Made by a program: the position numbers and the translations under genes. This document shows, in pieces, positions 25,277-33,648 of a stretch of 64,000 nucleotides of DNA; the first letter of the stretch is position 1; every line of letters begins with the position of its first letter. The notes under the pieces are model-generated. The model saw only the letters and a list, made by a program, of their open reading frames with translations, had not been told where the DNA came from and made no database searches. This stretch comes from Gordonia asplenii (GTDB taxonomy: Bacteria; Actinomycetota; Actinomycetes; Mycobacteriales; Mycobacteriaceae): NCBI RefSeq assembly GCF_012933505.1, contig NZ_JABBNB010000034.1:1-64000 (forward strand). The letters run 5' to 3'.

Positions 25277-26758
25277 ATGATTCACTACTCCCTTCTCATC
25301 GGCGGCAAAAAGGTCGACACCGGCGAGACATACGATGTGATCAGCCCGGGGACCGGCGAAGTCATCGCCACCGTCGCCAAGGGCTCGCCCGCCGAAGTCG
25401 ACGCCGCAGTCGCGGCGGCCGAGGCCGCATTTGAAAACAGCGGCTGGCGCGACACCCCGATGCACGAACGGGCCGCAGTCATCGAACGGGCTGCCGCAGC
25501 CCTCGAAGCACGCGGGGAAGAAATCAGCATGCTGTCCGCACGCGAGAACGGCACTCCGGTGCGCTTGGCTCAAGGTCTCTCGGTCGGATTCCCGGTCGCG
25601 CACATGCGGTACTACGCCGACCTCGCTCGCAAGTACGTTCAAGACCATCCCACGATGGTTGCCGGGACCGTCGTCGGCATGATCCGCCGTGAGCCGATCG
25701 GCGTCGTCGCCGGCATCGTGCCGTGGAACTTTCCATTGCTCCTCGCCGTGTGGAAGTCGATTCCGGCGATAGCGGCGGGCAACAGCATCGTCCTCAAGGT
25801 GGACGAGAAGACCCCTGCTACCGGGTTGATACTCGCAGAATTGTTACGGGAATCGGGCCTACCGGACGGGGTCTTCAACATCATCACCGGCGACGGACCC
25901 GAGGTCGGGGGATACCTGACCGCCCATCCCCGCGTTCGCAAGGTGTCCTTCACCGGATCGACTGCTACCGGTCGCACCGTCATGCGCAACGCCGCAGACA
26001 ACGTCAAGCAGGTAACACTCGAACTGGGCGGCAAGGGCGCCAACATCGTGTTGGCCGACGCCGATCTCGATCTCGCCGTGGACGGTTCACTGTGGGCCTT
26101 CCTCGTACACGCCGGGCAGGCGTGCGAGTCGGGCACCCGACTTTATGTGCATAAGGACATCTACGGTGACTTCGTCAAGCGCCTCGTCGCCCGCGCCGAA
26201 GGGCTCACCGTCGGTGATCCAACCGACCCCGGTACCGACATCGGACCGCTGATGAACTGCTCGCAATACGACCGGGTGACCGGCTTCGTCGCCGGCGCCA
26301 TCGCTGCAGGTGCCACGGTGGCATTCCAGGCTCCACTGCCGGATTCCCTCCACCCCGACGGCCAGTGGGTGGCCCCGACGGTGTTCACCGACGTCACCGC
26401 AGACATGTCGATCGCCACCGACGAGATCTTCGGACCGGTCGTTTCGGTAATCGAGTTCGATGACGTCGACGCGGTGATCGCAGCCGCGAACGCCAGCGAG
26501 TACGGGCTCTCGGCTGGGGTGTGGACCACCGACTACGCACGCGCAACCGAGATCGCGAACCGTCTGCAAGCGGGCACCGTGTGGATCAATGACTGGCATA
26601 ACCTGCCGGGCCCGCTGCCGTTCGGCGGCGTCAAACAGAGTGGCTTCGGACGAGAGATGGGGCCACACGCGATCGAGGAATTCACAAATGAGAAGTCGAT
26701 CTGCATCGACTACTCAGGCCGCGAGGCCCGCGCCGCCTGGGGCCTGATGTTCTCGTGA
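25277..26758 (+). CDS. NAD(P)-dependent aldehyde dehydrogenase
   Basis: A 493-residue aldehyde dehydrogenase. The oxyanion asparagine is in IVPWNFP (Asn151), the general base Glu249 in VTLELGGKGAN, and the nucleophile Cys283 in HAGQACESGTRLYV. FTGSTATG binds the cofactor. An AGGAG sits before the ATG. In cyclohexanol-type operons the equivalent enzyme oxidises the omega-oxo acid to the diacid; the position directly after the alcohol dehydrogenase and ligase supports this, although the substrate chain is not known. The BVMO gene follows after 58 bp. Confidence 0.9.
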   Translation: MIHYSLLIGGKKVDTGETYDVISPGTGEVIATVAKGSPAEVDAAVAAAEAAFENSGWRDTPMHERAAVIERAAAALEARGEEISMLSARENGTPVRLAQGLSVGFPVAHMRYYADLARKYVQDHPTMVAGTVVGMIRREPIGVVAGIVPWNFPLLLAVWKSIPAIAAGNSIVLKVDEKTPATGLILAELLRESGLPDGVFNIITGDGPEVGGYLTAHPRVRKVSFTGSTATGRTVMRNAADNVKQVTLELGGKGANIVLADADLDLAVDGSLWAFLVHAGQACESGTRLYVHKDIYGDFVKRLVARAEGLTVGDPTDPGTDIGPLMNCSQYDRVTGFVAGAIAAGATVAFQAPLPDSLHPDGQWVAPTVFTDVTADMSIATDEIFGPVVSVIEFDDVDAVIAAANASEYGLSAGVWTTDYARATEIANRLQAGTVWINDWHNLPGPLPFGGVKQSGFGREMGPHAIEEFTNEKSICIDYSGREARAAWGLMFS

Positions 26759-26816
26759 CCGACCATTCCCCGGCCCATCCTCTACAGCTTCCCGCCGATC
26801 CCAAAGGAAAGTAATC

Positions 26817-28430
26817 GTGACAACTCGATACGACGCCGTCGTCATAGGCGCCGGCTTCTCAGGCCTCTACATGGTTCACAAACTGCGCGAACAGGGATTG
26901 GCTGTGCGCGGCATCGAACGCGGCAGCGACGTCGGTGGCACCTGGTATTGGAACAAGTACCCCGGGGCCAGTTCGGACTCGCAGAGCTGGGTCTATCAGT
27001 ATTCGTTCAACGAGGAGATCGAGCAGGAATGGGACTGGTCGTGCGTGTTTCCACAGCAGCCTGAGATTCTGGCGTACCTGCAGTTCGTCGCCGACAAGCT
27101 CGACCTGCGCGTCGACTTCGACTTCGACACCTCGATCGACTCGATCAGCTATGACGATGCCGCCCGCGACTGGACGCTCACCACCGATGCCGGTGATGCT
27201 CTGACCGCGGACTATGTGGTGACTGCCGTCGGTTGCCTCTCGGCAGCACAGGCTCCGGATATCCCGGGCCGCGATTCGTTCGCCGGGTTGGTGTTGCACA
27301 CCTCGCAATGGCCGGCTGAGCCCCTCGACTTGGCCGACGCTCGCGTCGGAATCATTGGCACCGGCTCCACCGGTATTCAGGCCACGCCGAAGCTGGCTGA
27401 GATGTCCAAGCACCTCACGGTCTTCCAACGGACCCCGCAGTGGGCGGCCCCCGCTCGCAATCGCCTGCTCTCCGACGCCGAACGCGCCGAACTCAAGCGC
27501 GATATCCGCACGATTCGGGACACCTGCAAGTCATCCCCGTTCGGCCACCCCTACTGGCCGTCGGAACAGTCGGCCCTTGCCGCATCGCCTGTGGAACGCA
27601 CTGCGCGCTACCAGGCAGACTGGGACCGCGGAGGTTTCGACTTCCTGTTCGGCAGCTACGGCGACCTGATCGTCGACGAAGCAGCGAACGAAACCATGGC
27701 GTCATTCGTGCGCGAGAAAATCGCCGAGCTGGTCGACGATCCTCAACTCGCAGCCCGGCTGACCCCGGACTATCCATTCGGCACCAAGAGGCTGCCGCTC
27801 TACGCCGAAGAGTTCTACCCCGCATTCAACCGCGGCAACGTTGATCTGGTGTCGCTGCGGAATGAACCGATCGTGGAGATCGTGCCCGAAGGCATTCGCA
27901 CCGCGTCGCGGTTGATCGAACTCGATGTGCTGGTGTTCGCCACCGGATTCGATGCGATGACGGGGCCGCTCACCCGGCTGAACATCACCGGTCGCGATGG
28001 TCTGAAACTGAATGACAAATGGGCGGACGGGCCGCAGACAAACTTGGGTCTGATGACCAGGGGCTTCCCGAACCTGTTCATGGTTACCGGACCGGGGAGC
28101 CCGTCGGTCCTCGGCAATATGCCGGTAACTATCGAACAGAATGTTGAATGGATAGGCGATCTCATCGAGACGTTGCGAGCTTCAGGCGCGTCCATCGAAC
28201 CCACTGTTGAATCCGAGCAGGCGTGGGGCGACGGTATCAACGAGATCGCAAACGCGACTCTCTTCGGAAAATATGCCTCGTGGTACAGCGGATCGAATAT
28301 CGAAGGCAAACCGAAGGTGTTCATTCCCTACCCCGGGGGATTCGGCGAGTACCAGAGAATTGCCGCCGAGATCGCCGAGAACGGCTACGACGGATTCGAG
28401 ATCTCAGTGCCGTCCCCGGCGAACGCGTAA
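26817..28430 (+). CDS. Baeyer-Villiger monooxygenase (class B flavoprotein)
   Basis: A 537-residue type I BVMO. The FAD motif GAGFSGLY is at 11-18, the NADPH motif GTGSTG at 181-186, and the fingerprint FxGxxxHxxxWP at F155, G157, H161, W165, P166. YPGASSDSQSWVYQYSF and QPEILAYLQFVADKLDL are typical of cyclohexanone/phenylacetone monooxygenase relatives. The GTG start is preceded by AAAGGAAAG. It inserts oxygen next to a ketone, giving an ester or lactone; the esterase 39 bp downstream would open it. Substrate ring or chain size is unknown. Confidence 0.92.
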   Translation: MTTRYDAVVIGAGFSGLYMVHKLREQGLAVRGIERGSDVGGTWYWNKYPGASSDSQSWVYQYSFNEEIEQEWDWSCVFPQQPEILAYLQFVADKLDLRVDFDFDTSIDSISYDDAARDWTLTTDAGDALTADYVVTAVGCLSAAQAPDIPGRDSFAGLVLHTSQWPAEPLDLADARVGIIGTGSTGIQATPKLAEMSKHLTVFQRTPQWAAPARNRLLSDAERAELKRDIRTIRDTCKSSPFGHPYWPSEQSALAASPVERTARYQADWDRGGFDFLFGSYGDLIVDEAANETMASFVREKIAELVDDPQLAARLTPDYPFGTKRLPLYAEEFYPAFNRGNVDLVSLRNEPIVEIVPEGIRTASRLIELDVLVFATGFDAMTGPLTRLNITGRDGLKLNDKWADGPQTNLGLMTRGFPNLFMVTGPGSPSVLGNMPVTIEQNVEWIGDLIETLRASGASIEPTVESEQAWGDGINEIANATLFGKYASWYSGSNIEGKPKVFIPYPGGFGEYQRIAAEIAENGYDGFEISVPSPANA

Positions 28431-28469
28431 TCCCCTCGTCAGTCATTCCAACCAACCGAGAGATCACCC

Positions 28470-29408
28470 ATGGCTATTCATCCAGACGCTCGAGCATTAC
28501 TCGACGGCCTCGCCGCCGGCGGAGTCCCGCCCTTCGAATGCATGACCGTGCCCCAGGCACGCGAAGTCGCGAACGCTTTCAAAGATCTGCAGGGTCCCAC
28601 CGAGGAGGTGTCTTCGGTCACCGACACATCAGCTCCCGGTCCGGCCGGTGACGTCCCGGTCCGCATCTACCGGCCGGCCGGAGCAGGTCCGGAGCCCCTA
28701 CCCGCCGTTGTCTATTACCACGGCGGCGGGTGGGTGATCGGCACGCTTGACATCGTCGACAACCCCATGCGTCGACTCGCCAATGCGCTCGGCTCGGTCA
28801 TCGTTTCCGTCGACTACCGGCTCGCTCCTGAGCACCCGTTTCCAGCTGCCTTCGACGACAGCTTGGCCGCGTTGCAATGGGTCAGTACCAACGCGGACTA
28901 CCTCAACGTCGACGCCGGTGCCATCGCGGTTGCCGGAGACAGCGCGGGCGGCAACCTCGCCGCGGCGGTCGCCCTAGCCGTTCGCGGGCCGGACACGCCG
29001 AACATCACCGCACAGCTGCTGTTCTATCCCTGCGTGGAGTTCGATTTCAACACCGACTCGTATCGCGAAAACGCTGAAGGTTACCTGCTTCAGCGGGCCA
29101 GCATGCAGTGGTTCTACGCCCACTATTTCGGCAACCAGGGGGAGCCCCCCACCGATCCTCGCGCCTGTCCCGGTAGCGCCGAGGATCTGTCGGGCTCTGC
29201 GCCCGCCTTCATCGCAGTCGCCGAGTATGACCCACTCCGCAACGACGGGGAGCGCTACGCGAAGCGACTCGGCGAGGCCGGAACGCATACCGAGCTAATC
29301 CAGTATGACGGTCTGCTTCATGGCTTCTTCTGGACTCTGGGCGCCACCCCGAGCGGCGCATCGATTCTCGACGACGCTGCAGAATTCCTTCGGTCAGCGA
29401 TCAACTGA
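28470..29408 (+). CDS. alpha/beta hydrolase, HSL-type esterase/lactonase
   Basis: A 312-residue hormone-sensitive-lipase-family esterase. The oxyanion motif is HGGGW (His84), the nucleophile Ser158 lies in GDSAGG, and the acid and base are in EYDPLRND and GLLHGFF. It is cytoplasmic. Following the BVMO by 39 bp, it is the expected lactone or ester hydrolase of the route, like the epsilon-lactone hydrolases of cyclohexanol and monoterpene pathways. A strong palindromic terminator follows at 29440-29477, marking the end of the plus-strand operon. Confidence 0.9.
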   Translation: MAIHPDARALLDGLAAGGVPPFECMTVPQAREVANAFKDLQGPTEEVSSVTDTSAPGPAGDVPVRIYRPAGAGPEPLPAVVYYHGGGWVIGTLDIVDNPMRRLANALGSVIVSVDYRLAPEHPFPAAFDDSLAALQWVSTNADYLNVDAGAIAVAGDSAGGNLAAAVALAVRGPDTPNITAQLLFYPCVEFDFNTDSYRENAEGYLLQRASMQWFYAHYFGNQGEPPTDPRACPGSAEDLSGSAPAFIAVAEYDPLRNDGERYAKRLGEAGTHTELIQYDGLLHGFFWTLGATPSGASILDDAAEFLRSAIN

Positions 29409-29439
29409 GTCTGTCCCCGGCAAACGCCCGGCCACGGGC

Positions 29440-29477
29440 AGTGGGCGCCCGTCTCCGCGGAGACGGGCGCCCACTGT
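29440..29477. terminator. 38-bp perfect palindrome between convergent genes
   Basis: CAGTGGGCGCCCGTCTCC is followed at once by its exact complement, so the whole 38 bp is self-complementary. It lies between the esterase (ends 29408) and the convergent SDR (ends 29499) and would form a very stable hairpin on either strand: a bidirectional terminator without U-tract. Confidence 0.8.
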
Positions 29478-29498
29478 TCGATCGCTCGGGTCGACCCG

Positions 29499-30284
29499 TC
29501 AGGCCATCGGGCCTCCATGGAACGCACTGAGCCCGCCGTCGACGACAAAGCTACTGCCGGTGCAATACGACGATTCGTCACTGACGAGAAACAGCATGAC
29601 ATTGGCAATCTCCCGTGGATCCGCATACCGCTTCATCGGAATGTTCGCCTCCCACGCCGTCTGGACCGATGCCGGATCATCCGGATTGCCGAGTTCGTGG
29701 AAGTACGCCATCATCGCGGTATCGGTGATGCCGGGATGAACCGCGTTGACCCGGATCTTGTCGGCGGCGAGATCCATCGCTGCGCTACGCGCCATTCCCA
29801 GCACCGCGTGCTTGCTCGTTGTATACGCCGCGGAGGCGAAGTACGCGCTGATTCCCTGTGTGGACGAAGTAATCACGATGCTGCCCCGGCCCCGGGATCG
29901 AAGGTGAGGCACGGCTGCGCGGATGCCGTGCCACGTACCCTTCATATTCACCTCGAGAACCCGATCGAAGACCGTCTCGTCGTAGGCGTCGATCATCGAA
30001 CCGTCGCCGAATATCCCCGCATTCAGAACCACGGCGTCAAGCCCACCGAATTTCTCTACGGCACGGTTCGTGTACTCCGAGACTGCGGCGCTATCGGTGA
30101 CGTCCGCCGCGACATAATCGGCCGAATCAGTCTGCAGTCCGGCCGCTACGTCGCGCAAGCGCTCTTCATCGCTGTCGACGAGTAGTACGGCACCACCCTC
30201 TTCGACTATTCGCGCTGCCGTCGTTGCACCGATGAGCCCGCCGGCGCCGGTGACGATAGCAACCCTATCCCGCATTCGTGACAT
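29499..30284 (-). CDS. short-chain dehydrogenase/reductase
   Basis: A 261-residue SDR. The cofactor motif is TGAGGLIGA, VDSDEER after strand 2 favours NAD, NAGIFGDG lies in the middle, and the Ser-Tyr-Lys triad is in TSSTQGISA and AYTTSKHAV. The start at 30284 (MSRMRDRVAIVTG) follows AGGGAG; the open frame continues upstream without a better site. It lies 94 bp downstream of the AcoR-like regulator and shares only moderate similarity with the SDR at 21475. Probable role: oxidation of a secondary alcohol substrate of the BVMO route. Confidence 0.85.
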   Translation of the reverse strand: MSRMRDRVAIVTGAGGLIGATTAARIVEEGGAVLLVDSDEERLRDVAAGLQTDSADYVAADVTDSAAVSEYTNRAVEKFGGLDAVVLNAGIFGDGSMIDAYDETVFDRVLEVNMKGTWHGIRAAVPHLRSRGRGSIVITSSTQGISAYFASAAYTTSKHAVLGMARSAAMDLAADKIRVNAVHPGITDTAMMAYFHELGNPDDPASVQTAWEANIPMKRYADPREIANVMLFLVSDESSYCTGSSFVVDGGLSAFHGGPMA

Positions 30285-30359
30285 GGATGTTCTCCCTTCG
30301 ACTGATACACGGAACCCGCATACCCAGTCGAGTGTGAAACATTTTGTCCGCAAGCAGGT

Positions 30360-30374
30360 GTGCAGAAAGTGCAC
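30360..30374 (-). promoter_or_regulatory. palindrome GTGCA-N5-TGCAC before the SDR gene
   Basis: GTGCA-GAAAG-TGCAC matches the form of the site at 22415-22429. It lies 76 bp upstream of the SDR start, in the gap after the regulator gene, and is a candidate operator for that regulator. Confidence 0.45.
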
Positions 30375-30378
30375 CGGA

Positions 30379-31440
30379 TCAGTCGAGTTCGCCGGAGTAC
30401 TCCAGCGTCGATATTCGAAAGCGGGATATTTTGTTGTAGATGGTTCGCCGGCTGACCCCCAGCCAGCGAGCAGCCATCATCTTGTTTCCATTGTTGACTC
30501 GCAACGCCTGAACCACGGCATCTCGTTCTATCACGTCGATCCGCTGCCGGTTTCGCGCGGAAGAGATGAGCGCCTTCGTTTCCATCTCATCGACTACGGG
30601 CGGCCTTCGTTGCGGAACCCAGAACAGCGCCCCGAATCTCGCGGCGTCGCCGGGCATATCGACAATTCGAATCCCACGCGCAAGAATATTCTGACAATCA
30701 TCGCCACGGGTATCGGGCAGGTCAACCCAGTCTTGAAGGCAGCGGATATCGTCTGCGGTCAGCGTTCTCATGGCCTCATTGCTGACAAACAATGAGTCCG
30801 CGGATACCGCAACGACAGACCCATATCGCTCACAGGCCGTCTCATATCTGCTAAACAGACGCTTTCGATCGCCGTCTACAATATCAGCGTATCCTTGGAG
30901 CACTTGCCGTAGGATGGACCGGATGAACGGCGCGCTGAGTCGCTGTTCATCAGAAACATGAGCGCACATGTTGACGACGCCGAGCGCACGATGACAGTGC
31001 TGTTCATGGATCGGAATCGCCATGCATGCAAACTCTCGCATGGATTCGTTGAAATGTTCCTGACCGCTGAAGTGGACTCCAAGACCCGATTCGATCACGG
31101 TGCCGACTGCATTTGCGCCCAGCACGTCCTCCGCAAAGGTCATGCCGGGCTCTGCACGTGCATGACGCAGCGCGTCCGCAAAGCTGTAATTCCCCGCCAC
31201 GGCCTGGAGGATGACGCCATGTGTATCGGTGATCATCACACCCAGAGATTCTCCATCTAGGTCTTCGACTACATCGTGAAGAATCCTATCGGCCGTACGC
31301 TGCAGCCGAGAATCCTCGTTGATTGCCGTCAATGCGATGGCACCGGGCTCGACGGCTTCACTGATACCGGAGCGCCGCGAGCGGCGCCAGGCATTCTCGA
31401 CGATGGAACCGTGACTTACCGCGTTTCGCTTATCGTTCAT
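30379..31440 (-). CDS. AcoR-like transcriptional regulator without AAA+ domain
   Basis: A 353-residue regulator. The N-terminal part (VENAWRRSRRSGIS, then a GAF-like domain with GVMITDTHGVILQAVAG and EDVLGANAVGT) is that of the AcoR family of sigma-54 activators. The C-terminal about 45 residues are a Fis-type HTH (IERDAVVQALRVNNGNKMMAARWLG, shown here in two parts: VVQALRVNNGNK and MMAARWLGVSRRTIYNKI). The central ATPase with Walker A and GAFTGA motifs is absent; only about 60 residues separate the two domains. It must therefore act with a sigma-70-type polymerase. The start at 31440 is the first ATG after the upstream ligase gene; the RBS is weak. It is the probable regulator of the ketone-degradation genes. 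Confidence 0.82.
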   Translation of the reverse strand: MNDKRNAVSHGSIVENAWRRSRRSGISEAVEPGAIALTAINEDSRLQRTADRILHDVVEDLDGESLGVMITDTHGVILQAVAGNYSFADALRHARAEPGMTFAEDVLGANAVGTVIESGLGVHFSGQEHFNESMREFACMAIPIHEQHCHRALGVVNMCAHVSDEQRLSAPFIRSILRQVLQGYADIVDGDRKRLFSRYETACERYGSVVAVSADSLFVSNEAMRTLTADDIRCLQDWVDLPDTRGDDCQNILARGIRIVDMPGDAARFGALFWVPQRRPPVVDEMETKALISSARNRQRIDVIERDAVVQALRVNNGNKMMAARWLGVSRRTIYNKISRFRISTLEYSGELD

Positions 31441-31495
31441 TTGGACTGCCCGATTGTGTTCGATCGCCACGCACCTCGCTACTGGACCACCGTCG

Positions 31496-33052
31496 CTAAC
31501 CTCGCCGAAGCAGGAAACGTTGAATCTTCCCGCTGGGGGTCTTCGGAAGAGCATCGACGAAGTGCACGCGCCTCGGATAGGCATGTGCCGCGAAGCCGGT
31601 CTTCACCAGATCCTGCAGTTCTGCTTCGAGTGCATCGCTCGGGTCCGTCGCGTCGTCCAAGACGACGAATGCTTCGACCACTTCGCCGCGGAGCTCATCC
31701 CGGCGTCCGACCACCGCGACATCGACGACCGACGGATGGGTGATCAACACGCTCTCGACGTCGAACGGTCCGATCCGATAGCCCGCCATCAGAATGATGT
31801 CGTCGTCTCGTGCGGTGAAGAAGTAGTGTCCCTCGTCATCTACCCGAGCCGTGTCACCGGTCAGATACCAGCGGCCGTCAGCCGTATAGCGAGACGCAGT
31901 CTTGTCAGCGGCGTCGAGATAGCCAAGAAACCACATGAGCGGACTTGCGGTGGTGTCGACGGCGATCTGATCATCGATGATCGCGGTCGTGAAGCCGGGC
32001 ATGGCGATGCCCATCGATCCGGGAAGTATTTCCTGGCGCAATCCGTCACGCCAGTGATTGTTGACGAACATGCCTTGCTCGGTCTGCCCGTAGTGATCCC
32101 GCACCTGGCTGCCCAGCGCCGGTGGAGCCCACTCGATCACATCGGGGGTCAGCGGCTCGCCGGCCGACGATGCACGGCGTAACTGATAACCGCCGAATGC
32201 CGAATCCGACTTGAGACTGCGGTACACCGTCGGCGCCGCGGCGAAATTGGTCACGGCGAGGTCGGCGAGAAGGCGAGCCGTGACCTCCGCATTGAATCCT
32301 GAATGAAGAAGGATGTTTCGGTATCCACGCGCCAGAACACCGACGATTCCGTAGTACAGTCCATACGCCCATCCGGGGTCCGCGGCGTTCCAGAACACAT
32401 CGCCGGCTTGGACATCCAGCCCGAAATCCAGATAGCAGACAATCGACGCGACCGCCCGTAGCGGCACCGGCACCCCTTTTGGCGGCCCGGTGGTTCCACT
32501 AGTGAAAATGAGGATGATCATTCCGTCACCACCGACCGCTACTTCTCTGTCGGTCGGGTCGTTGTCCGAGATCAATGCATCGAACTCGTTCTCGACGACG
32601 ATGACTTCGATGCCCTCGATACCTGCCACCTTCGCGGCTTGACTCGACTCGGTCAACACCAGTCGAGCTGCTGCGCTGGTCAGCCTCATTTCAATCGCCG
32701 GCTCGGCAAATGCGGTGAAGAGCGGAATGTAGACGGCACCCAACCGCATGAGCGCGAGAAAGGAAACGGCCAATTCGACGCGCTTTCCCATCAGTACACC
32801 GACCCGGTCACCCTCGCCGACGCCCCGCGCGGCGAGCGCCGTCGCAAGCCGCCGCGATTTGTCGGCGAGTTCTCCATACGTCACATCAACCGGACGCAGT
32901 ACCGAATCCTCGACGTCCACCTGCGTGAACGCGATCGCATGCGGGTCATGTCGATCAACCAGGAGATAGGCCGCGTTCGCGTCCGGTGCTCCGAAAATGC
33001 TCAACTCGCGGTCGACGATGTCCGCGACGTCGGCAGGAACTGAGATAACCAT
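31496..33052 (-). CDS. AMP-dependent acyl-CoA synthetase (acetyl/propionyl/medium-chain type)
   Basis: A 518-residue adenylate-forming ligase of the acetyl-/medium-chain-acyl-CoA synthetase group. The P-loop is IFTSGTTGPPKGV, followed by FWNAADPGWAYG (typical of short/medium-chain synthetases), DHYGQTEQG, YLTGDTARVDDEGHYFF and the catalytic lysine in PKTPSGKIQRF. It lies 84 bp after the flavin reductase gene and 55 bp before the regulator, all on one strand. Different from the ligase at 23671, it probably activates another acid released by the pathway. Confidence 0.87.
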   Translation of the reverse strand: MVISVPADVADIVDRELSIFGAPDANAAYLLVDRHDPHAIAFTQVDVEDSVLRPVDVTYGELADKSRRLATALAARGVGEGDRVGVLMGKRVELAVSFLALMRLGAVYIPLFTAFAEPAIEMRLTSAAARLVLTESSQAAKVAGIEGIEVIVVENEFDALISDNDPTDREVAVGGDGMIILIFTSGTTGPPKGVPVPLRAVASIVCYLDFGLDVQAGDVFWNAADPGWAYGLYYGIVGVLARGYRNILLHSGFNAEVTARLLADLAVTNFAAAPTVYRSLKSDSAFGGYQLRRASSAGEPLTPDVIEWAPPALGSQVRDHYGQTEQGMFVNNHWRDGLRQEILPGSMGIAMPGFTTAIIDDQIAVDTTASPLMWFLGYLDAADKTASRYTADGRWYLTGDTARVDDEGHYFFTARDDDIILMAGYRIGPFDVESVLITHPSVVDVAVVGRRDELRGEVVEAFVVLDDATDPSDALEAELQDLVKTGFAAHAYPRRVHFVDALPKTPSGKIQRFLLRRG

Positions 33053-33136
33053 TTACCTGCTTCTATTCTTGTGGTAGTCGAAGGTACTGAAGAGGAACAC
33101 GATTCGGCGGACATCCGCGAATGGGCGCGGGCACGA

Positions 33137-33643
33137 TCAGATCGGCGGCAATGACCGATGCGTACCAAAGGCTCTCGCGTGGTAGGTCAACGGCTCACTC
33201 ACCGTGTGGCCCACCTGCTCTACCGAACCGAGCAGAATAGAATGGTCACCTCCGGCGACCACTTGCGCCAGGGAACACTCGATCCAGATCGAAGAACCTG
33301 AAATTCGTGGCAGCCCACGTTCCGCATCCCAGTCGACCTGGTCGAACTTGTTCAGCCCCTTCTTCGCGAACTGCGAAGCCAGGTCGGGCTGATCAGCCGC
33401 GAGAACGTTGATTCCGATTCGCTTGCCCTCGTCCAGAATCGTGAGCAGATCGGACTTCTGGTCCAACGCGACGGCGACCATCGGCGGAGTCATCGAAAGC
33501 GACATGAACGCGCTCACGGTGGTGCCATGGGGCCGGTCGCCGTCGAACGCGGTGACGACAACGACCGGCGAGCAAACGTGCGCCATCGCATTCCGAAACT
33601 CCCCGGCGAGAGTGTCCGAGGTACTGCCAGAGATGTGCGCCAT
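33137..33643 (-). CDS. flavin reductase family protein
   Basis: A 168-residue flavin reductase with a split-barrel FMN-binding fold. Conserved blocks are HVCSPVVVVTAFDGD, GTTVSAFMSLSMTPPMVAVAL, INVLAADQPDLASQFA and the final LLGSVEQVGHT with a YHARAFG region. It supplies reduced flavin to a partner monooxygenase. The gene is 5 bp downstream of the luciferase-like monooxygenase, so the two most likely form a two-component system. Confidence 0.87.
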   Translation of the reverse strand: MAHISGSTSDTLAGEFRNAMAHVCSPVVVVTAFDGDRPHGTTVSAFMSLSMTPPMVAVALDQKSDLLTILDEGKRIGINVLAADQPDLASQFAKKGLNKFDQVDWDAERGLPRISGSSIWIECSLAQVVAGGDHSILLGSVEQVGHTVSEPLTYHARAFGTHRSLPPI

Positions 33644-33648
33644 TCCGC

